From the NCBI GenBank assembly GCA_022796015.1, contig JAAWHU010000026.1, forward strand, positions 1 through 39,425: a stretch of 39,425 bases of DNA, written 5' to 3'. Position numbers and translations under genes: made by a program. Below are positions 35,111-39,425 of the stretch, one piece after another (the stretch's first letter is position 1; each line of letters begins with the position of its first letter). The stretch is from Hungatella sp. Its GTDB lineage: Bacteria > Bacillota > Clostridia > Lachnospirales > Lachnospiraceae. A model generated the notes under the pieces. The model was not told the DNA's origin. It saw only the letters and a list, made by a program, of their open reading frames with translations, and did not search any database.

Positions 35111-36061
35111 TTATGACAGGGGGGCTGACTCACAGTAATCAGGCTGAAACTTGTGGCTGTTCCAGTAGTCGGAGGCAAGCCGGATAAAGGCCTTTGCAGG
35201 TCTGCTCAAGTAGCTGCCTTTTTTATAGCTGGCAGCCAGTTCCCATGTGGGATGATCGGGAAGACAGAAGAAAGAAACATTGGGAATGGATGGGTCATAG
35301 TAATAGTCCGACAGCAGGCCGCAGCACATATTGTTGGAGATAATGTTAAGGATGGTGTGGCTGCGGGAGGTTTCAAAAAGCACAGTGGGCACAAACCGAT
35401 GTTTCCTGAACAGGGAATCTACCCACTCATAGATGGTAGATTCTCTGTACATCAGTGCAAAGGGTTCATCCTTTAGCTCATTAAGATTCAGCTCAGGAAG
35501 CCGCCTGCCCGGCCGTTTGACTGCTTTTTGGCAGATGGGGGAGGAGGAGGGCAGTGCCAGTAAAAGCTCCTCGGAGACAATGTGGAGATATTCGTCACCG
35601 GTCTTCTGCCAGTCAAGAAGGGTCAAAAAGCCCACGTCCAGAACCCCCTGGGCGATCAGCTTCTGCTGCTGCCGCACACTGGCTTCATATGCCTGGAGAG
35701 AGATGTCCGGAAACTGTTTGTGAAATTCCAGATATACTGCGGTGAACATGGAGGTTCCGTGTTCCGGAGGAAATCCGATGGAGAGCATTCCCTTTCTGGA
35801 GTCAGCCAGATCCCGTATCTGATTGTATGCCTCCTTCTTTTTGCGGAGGATATCTGCGGCTGTCTGGATGTAGATTTCACCTGCCTCCGTAGGGATGCAT
35901 CCCGAACGAGACCGGTAGAACAGGGGGGTGCCAAGGTCCTTTTCAATACGCCCAACCTGCTGATTCAGAGCGGAAGGGGTGATAAAAAGTTTTTCTGCCG
36001 CTTTGGTAAAGCTGCGTTCTTCTGCAATTTTTATGATGTATTCCAGTTCTTTTAGATTCAT
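35111..36061 (-). CDS. LysR-family transcriptional regulator
   Basis: The 316-aa protein has the LysR helix-turn-helix (ERSFTKAAEKLFITPSALNQ; RIEKDLGTPLFYRSRSGCIP) and a substrate-binding effector domain. It is divergent from the IlvD-family dehydratase gene with a 193-bp gap, the usual LysR-target layout. It probably regulates that gene in response to a pathway metabolite. AGGAGAAC precedes the ATG at 36061. Confidence 0.92.
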   Translation of the reverse strand: MNLKELEYIIKIAEERSFTKAAEKLFITPSALNQQVGRIEKDLGTPLFYRSRSGCIPTEAGEIYIQTAADILRKKKEAYNQIRDLADSRKGMLSIGFPPEHGTSMFTAVYLEFHKQFPDISLQAYEASVRQQQKLIAQGVLDVGFLTLLDWQKTGDEYLHIVSEELLLALPSSSPICQKAVKRPGRRLPELNLNELKDEPFALMYRESTIYEWVDSLFRKHRFVPTVLFETSRSHTILNIISNNMCCGLLSDYYYDPSIPNVSFFCLPDHPTWELAASYKKGSYLSRPAKAFIRLASDYWNSHKFQPDYCESAPLS

Positions 36062-36087
36062 AATGTTTGTTCTCCTGATTTCACTCT

Positions 36088-36116
36088 ATTATAGCGGTAA
36101 AAGAAGAAAAAGACAA
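36088..36116 (-). promoter_or_regulatory. Promoter of the LysR-type gene
   Basis: On the minus strand TTGTCT (36111-36116), 17 bp, perfect TATAAT (36088-36093). Confidence 0.78.
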
Positions 36117-36152
36117 TTAGAAAAATTAAAGATAAAATAAATTAAATTAAAT

Positions 36153-36180
36153 TTACTTAACAATAATATGCAGTTATACT
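36153..36180 (+). promoter_or_regulatory. Possible promoter of the IlvD-family gene
   Basis: TTACTT (36153-36158), 16 bp, TATACT (36175-36180). The AT-rich stretch just upstream (36120-36152) could hold the LysR binding site, but no clear T-N11-A box stands out. Confidence 0.4.
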
Positions 36181-36254
36181 AATGCTATAGGAGCAGAAGC
36201 GTGCAGGCAGGGAACAGGTATGGCTGCCTGGGGAAAGGAGAGGAGGAACAGACT

Positions 36255-37970
36255 ATGGAATATGAGAAGGAATTTCAATGGAAAGACGAAAAGTACCGGA
36301 GCAGTACCCTGACTAATGGTCTTGGGCGCTCCGGCCAGAGAGCGCTTTTATATGCCGGTGGAATGGATGAGGAGGACATGAAAAAGCCCTTTGTGGCAGT
36401 GATCGGTTCCTTCAGTGAGATGGTGCCGGGCCATGTGCATCTAAGAGAGCTGGCTGATTATGTAAAGCAGGGGATTCTGGAGGCTGGCGGCGTTCCGAAG
36501 ATTTCAGAGACCATCGCTATCTGTGATGGGCTATGCCAGGGCCACAAGGGGATGCGGTATCCTCTGGCCAGCCGGGATCTCATTGCAGACTCCATCGAGA
36601 TGGTGGTGGAAGCCCATCATTTTGATGCCATGGTTCTTCTTGCGGGATGCGACAAGATCATTCCGGGCATGATTATGGCAGCGGCCAGACTGGATATTCC
36701 GGCTATTATCGTTCCGGGAGGCCCTATGCTTCCAGGCAATGTGGGGGGAAATCCCCTATTTTGTTCCAGTGAGTTGAGAGAATATCCGGGACGGGTAGAA
36801 AAAGGAACAACTGCGGTAGAGGAGATGAAGGAAGCCGAGAGGGAAGCTCTTCCCACTGCGGGAAGCTGCGCTCATCTGGGAACAGCCAATTCCATGTGTA
36901 TGCTGTCGGAGGTGCTGGGACTGGCAATGCCGGGAGCAGGAACTGCATCGGCGGTCTCCAACAAGAGAAAACGAATTGCCAAGGCATCGGGGCGGCAGAT
37001 CATGGAGTTGTTGGAGAAGAACATTACTCCCAGGAAGATTCTTACCAGGGAAACCCTGCTCAACGGAATCACAGGAGCCATGGCTACAGGTTCCTCTACC
37101 AATCTGGTGCTTCACCTCATGGCCATCGCCCATGAGGCAGGTGTGAGGCTGGAGCTGAAGGATTTTGACAGAATAAGCCGTGAAGTTCCCTTTATCTGCA
37201 ATCTGCAGCCATCGGGAGCCTATCCCATCGTATCCCTGGATTCCAACGGAGGCATTCCGGCAGTCTTAAAGACTGTGGAGTACGCGCTGCATCCTGATTC
37301 TATGACCGTCACCACAAAGACTGTGAAGGAGCTTTTAAAATCGGTGAAGCCGGTATATGGAGATGTGATCAAGCCTTTGGACAATCCTCAGAAGCCGGAG
37401 GGCGGTATTGCTGTGCTTTACGGCAGCCTGGCCCCAGATGGAGCGGTGATCAAACAGTCCGGTGTGAAGGAATCCATGTACTATTTTAAGGGAAAGGCAA
37501 GAGTCTTCAATTCTATGGAGGAGGCGGATGCCGCCATAAGCGGCGATCAGATTCGGCCGGGAACCGTAGTGGTAATCCGGTATGAGGGGCCTAAAGGGGG
37601 GCCGGGTATGAGGGAGATGCTGTCTACCACAGCCCTGATTATGGGAAGGGGGATGGACGAGGAATGTGCCTTGGTTACGGATGGGCGCTTTTCCGGCGCT
37701 ACCCACGGCCCATGTGTAGGCCATGTATCTCCTGAGGCGGCGGCAGGAGGGCCTATTGCATTTGTGGAGGATGGAGACGAGATTGAGATTGATATTACCA
37801 ACCGCAGCCTGAAGCTTCATGTGGATGAGGAGGAATTGGCCAGAAGAAAGCAGGGATGGGCCCCTCTTGTGAAGCCAAGAATGCCTGCCCTGGCTAAATA
37901 TGCCGCATTGGTAGGCTCTGCAGATACGGGGGCGGTGATTGATGTGGCAAAATTAGATAGACAGTCATAA
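36255..37970 (+). CDS. ilvD: IlvD/Edd-family dehydratase (dihydroxy-acid dehydratase-like)
   Basis: The ATG at 36255 (MEYEKEFQWKDEKYRSSTLT) follows GAGAGGAGGAAC. The 571-aa Fe-S dehydratase has PGHVHLRE, CDGLCQGHKGMRYPLASRD, cluster cysteines C132 (AGCDKIIPGM) and C205 (GSCAHLGTANSM), and DGRFSGATHGPCVGHVSPEA. IlvD makes 2-keto acids for valine, leucine and isoleucine. The usual EDL(D)xAGG stretch reads VSLDSNGGIPAVLK, and no other ilv genes are nearby, so a sugar-acid dehydratase is possible. Divergent LysR control is likely. Confidence 0.85.
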   Translation: MEYEKEFQWKDEKYRSSTLTNGLGRSGQRALLYAGGMDEEDMKKPFVAVIGSFSEMVPGHVHLRELADYVKQGILEAGGVPKISETIAICDGLCQGHKGMRYPLASRDLIADSIEMVVEAHHFDAMVLLAGCDKIIPGMIMAAARLDIPAIIVPGGPMLPGNVGGNPLFCSSELREYPGRVEKGTTAVEEMKEAEREALPTAGSCAHLGTANSMCMLSEVLGLAMPGAGTASAVSNKRKRIAKASGRQIMELLEKNITPRKILTRETLLNGITGAMATGSSTNLVLHLMAIAHEAGVRLELKDFDRISREVPFICNLQPSGAYPIVSLDSNGGIPAVLKTVEYALHPDSMTVTTKTVKELLKSVKPVYGDVIKPLDNPQKPEGGIAVLYGSLAPDGAVIKQSGVKESMYYFKGKARVFNSMEEADAAISGDQIRPGTVVVIRYEGPKGGPGMREMLSTTALIMGRGMDEECALVTDGRFSGATHGPCVGHVSPEAAAGGPIAFVEDGDEIEIDITNRSLKLHVDEEELARRKQGWAPLVKPRMPALAKYAALVGSADTGAVIDVAKLDRQS

Positions 37971-38004
37971 AATGAACAGATGATTGCGAAAGCCAAAGCC
38001 AGGG

Positions 38005-38060
38005 GAATATTCTGGCCATATCTTAAATGTCTTTTCCTGTAAGATATGGTCAGAATATTC
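38005..38060. repeat. 20-bp-stem hairpin element related to the terminal repeats (copy C)
   Basis: The arm 38005-38024 is the reverse complement of 38041-38060 except for one G:T-compatible position, with a 16-nt loop. The right arm and loop edge (38031-38064) match the repeat at 44-127 over 34 nt with 4 mismatches. It lies between convergent genes, so it may also act as a bidirectional terminator, although it lacks a long T-run. Confidence 0.8.
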
Positions 38061-38072
38061 AGCTCCTTTTGG

Positions 38073-38492
38073 TTACATGGGGTGATGGTCAAAATCGCAT
38101 TCTCCGTCATCGTTCAGATCCATGTGTTCATGGGTGGGGCCGCCGTAAAATTCTTTGCCTACTACATTGTAGGACTGCCGGCTTTCTTCGATAGCCTGGG
38201 ACAGGAGACGGCGGACCTCCACCGGTCTTTTTATGTTCTTTAAGGTGATCTCAGGAGTGGAGTCTACCTTGGTCTTTAAAATAATATCACCGGTGCCAAA
38301 GAGCTTGCCGGCCAGAGTCTGGCGGAAGGTCAGATCCACAATGCGGTACAACAGGGTCTCGTCGAGAATGGTATTGAAAAAGCCCTGCTTGATCATAAGA
38401 CGTCCGTCTTCTATGTAGTAGGTGGTGAAGCTAATGGGGAACCAGAGATGATGCTTTTTATCCTTCCATAAATAATCGGTTTCTTTTGCCAT
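38073..38492 (-). CDS. PH-domain protein with EF-hand-like acidic tail
   Basis: The 139-aa protein reads as a bacterial PH domain (bPH): FTTYYIEDGRLMIKQGFF, ILDETLLYRIVDLTFRQTLA, and ITLKNIKRPVEVRRLLSQAI. It has no membrane segment, unlike the bPH protein at 3440. The C-terminus ends with HEHMDLNDDGECDFDHHPM, which has D-x-N-x-D-G-x-x-D spacing, like a calcium-binding dockerin or EF-hand loop. Function is unknown. GAAGGG precedes the ATG. Confidence 0.7.
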   Translation of the reverse strand: MAKETDYLWKDKKHHLWFPISFTTYYIEDGRLMIKQGFFNTILDETLLYRIVDLTFRQTLAGKLFGTGDIILKTKVDSTPEITLKNIKRPVEVRRLLSQAIEESRQSYNVVGKEFYGGPTHEHMDLNDDGECDFDHHPM

Positions 38493-38546
38493 ATGATACC
38501 CTTCTTTCTGTGTGGTTACATTGCTAATGGAACTTAATGCATTGCT

Positions 38547-38575
38547 ATTGTACCACAGAAATGTGCTTATGTCAT
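38547..38575 (-). promoter_or_regulatory. Promoter of the PH-domain gene
   Basis: On the minus strand ATGACA (38570-38575), 17 bp, TACAAT (38547-38552) with a TG extension before the -10. Confidence 0.7.
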
Positions 38576-38599
38576 GTGGGAAGGGGAGATTCTCTGTAA

Positions 38600-39039
38600 T
38601 TATAAGGGCAGGTTTAGTTCTTTATGAAAATATTTTAGCGGTGAGAAGAGATACCGGCGTTCAAATTCTTTAAGGAAGATACTTCTTTACGAATTTGTTC
38701 TATATTGGTAATGGTTTCCACATATTCATCATGATCGATGATTGCATTTTCTGAGGTAATATATTCGGGATTTTGAATGATAACGGTTTTTGAGTAATCA
38801 AGGCCTGAATGAGACTTTCTGGAGCGGGCAGATTCTCTAAAATGATATGCATACGGATGGGAAATATGACTTCGATACGGAATGCAGATAAAGTAATCAT
38901 AATGGGCTTGCAGCAACAAACAATCATAGGCCCTGTTGGTTTTTTGCAAAATTTCCTGAAATGGGGGATTGGGATATGCTTTATAAAATGTATCTGTCAT
39001 TTTTAAGATTTGATGATCATATGCTTCTCGAAATTTCAT
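38600..39039 (-). pseudogene. Type III toxin-antitoxin toxin-like gene (CptN/TenpN type), frameshifted
   Basis: The open frame 38635-39039 gives 134 aa starting MKFREAYDHQILKMTDTFYK, then AYPNPPFQEILQK, HYDYFICIPYRSHISHPYAY and GLDYSKTVIIQN. To me this is the pattern of endoribonuclease toxins of type III systems, not the ToxN subtype. The last 12 or so residues look wrong. In another frame the DNA continues as EFERRYLFSPLKYFHKELNL and ends at 38600, a family-like C-terminus. An internal deletion plus frameshift is inferred. AGGAGAAC precedes the ATG, and a repeat RNA and hairpin lie upstream, as expected for this type. Confidence 0.5.
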
Positions 39040-39066
39040 ACAGATGTTCTCCTGAATTATGTAAAG

Positions 39067-39092
39067 AGCGGGAAGATCTGTATCTTCCCGCT
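39067..39092 (-). terminator. Hairpin between antitoxin-like RNA and toxin ORF
   Basis: AGCGGGAAGAT and ATCTTCCCGCT form a perfect 11-bp stem with a 4-nt loop. Minus-strand transcription then meets CTTTACAT, a short T-run that fits a leaky terminator. It lies 27 bp before the toxin-like start codon, where type III systems keep a terminator that limits toxin mRNA. Confidence 0.75.
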
Positions 39093-39093
39093 A

Positions 39094-39149
39094 AGAATCC
39101 TCACTCGGTCAATTTTTATTTTACCGACGAGTCAGAACCGTCACTCGTC
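39094..39149 (-). ncRNA. Antitoxin-like repeat RNA of a type III system (remnant)
   Basis: On the minus strand a 39-nt unit (39111-39149), starting GACGAGTGACGGTTCTGAC, is followed without gap by a second partial unit of 17 nt (39094-39110, GACCGAGTGAGGATTCT). The first unit can fold GACGAGT with ACTCGTC. Short tandem units before a terminator and a toxin gene are typical of type III antitoxin RNA. Only about 1.4 units are present, fewer than in most active systems. The promoter is not clear. Confidence 0.45.
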
Positions 39150-39341
39150 TCATCTGAGAAATTCTCTTCTTAATATAGTATAATTTATATCAGTGCAACC
39201 AGAAGTTTCTTACATTTTTTAAGGTTCCGTTTGTCTTTCAAAATTCCCGGCTGCTTTTGTGCTACACAACAACCAATATGCAGTATAGTCAGAGTTATGT
39301 ACATATCCTTTACAATATGTTATACTTGCAAGGCAAGGTAG
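39150..39341. other. Intergenic region without recognisable gene
   Basis: This AT-rich stretch should hold the promoter of the antitoxin-like RNA and perhaps that of a gene beyond the window. Several TATA-like strings are visible (for instance near 39173-39183 and 39321-39333), but none has a convincing -35 partner. No ORF or RNA fold was recognised. Confidence 0.5.
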
Positions 39342-39425
39342 AGTAGGCATTTGCGAAACTCAAAACTTGGCTGAATATTCTGACCATATATTCCAGGAAA
39401 AGCCATTACACCATGGAGCTGAGAC
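39342..39425 (-). repeat. 84-bp repeat, copy B (inverted relative to copy A)
   Basis: Read on the minus strand it matches 44-127 at 80 of 84 positions. It runs to the last base, so the true element may be longer. Orientation is opposite to copy A. Confidence 0.85.

Noticed and set aside
39067..39149. CRISPR array or riboswitch
   Set aside because: The repeats are only about 1.4 units, contiguous without spacers, and sit before a toxin-like ORF, so an antitoxin RNA remnant fits better.

Overview
The window looks like a stretch of a Lachnospiraceae (Clostridium cluster XIVa) chromosome. The evidence is protein style (FtsEX next to a CdaR-type regulator and an S41 protease, Dpp-type transporters, a choline-binding-like GH25 lysozyme, YitT, CvfB), AGGAGG-type ribosome binding sites, moderate GC, TTGACA/TATAAT promoters and short hairpin plus T-run terminators. 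Most genes are housekeeping or ordinary accessory loci. No phage, integrase, transposase, CRISPR array, rRNA or tRNA gene was seen.

Layout. (1) 157-9414 is a plus-strand catabolic and transport operon: PdxA-family dehydrogenase, a large glycoside-hydrolase-like protein (GHL6 plus GH42M-like), a small PH-domain membrane protein, and a complete family-5 ABC importer (binding lipoprotein, two permeases, two ATPases), closed by a terminator. (2) 9472-11888 holds the S1-domain RNA-binding protein CvfB, a methyltransferase and a YitT membrane protein. (3) 12089-13201 is a stand-alone MsmX/UgpC-type sugar ABC ATPase. (4) 13322-17414 is a CdaR-like regulator, FtsE, FtsX and an S41 protease, probably a cell-wall remodelling unit. 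(5) 17499-19639 (minus) has an XRE-type membrane regulator, a zinc-ribbon protein and a WYL regulator, with a 23-bp perfect palindrome at the zinc-ribbon promoter. (6) 19755-20957 is an RlmI-type rRNA methyltransferase, followed by a broken GNAT remnant. (7) 21207-25683 is a trehalose module: treC and treB leftward, treR rightward, with three palindromic operators between two strong promoters. (8) 25809-27660 is a TetR-type regulator and FucO lactaldehyde reductase. (9) 27952-33476 holds the GH25 lysozyme, a divergent sirtuin-like protein, hisH, hisF, ung and uppP. (10) 33587-36061 (minus) has an HPr-like protein, DAHP synthase and a LysR regulator, the last divergent from an IlvD-family dehydratase (36255-37970). 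(11) 38073-39150 (minus) has a PH-domain protein with an EF-hand-like tail and, upstream, a decayed type III toxin-antitoxin-like locus.

The most unusual features are at the edges. An 84-bp sequence at 44-127 recurs in inverted orientation at 39342-39425 with 4 mismatches. Part of the same element lies at 38031-38064, inside a 20-bp-stem hairpin. Next to it is the type III toxin-antitoxin-like remnant: a partial tandem repeat RNA, an intrinsic hairpin, and a toxin-like ORF whose C-terminus continues in another frame. All family assignments come from reading motifs by eye, without database searches.
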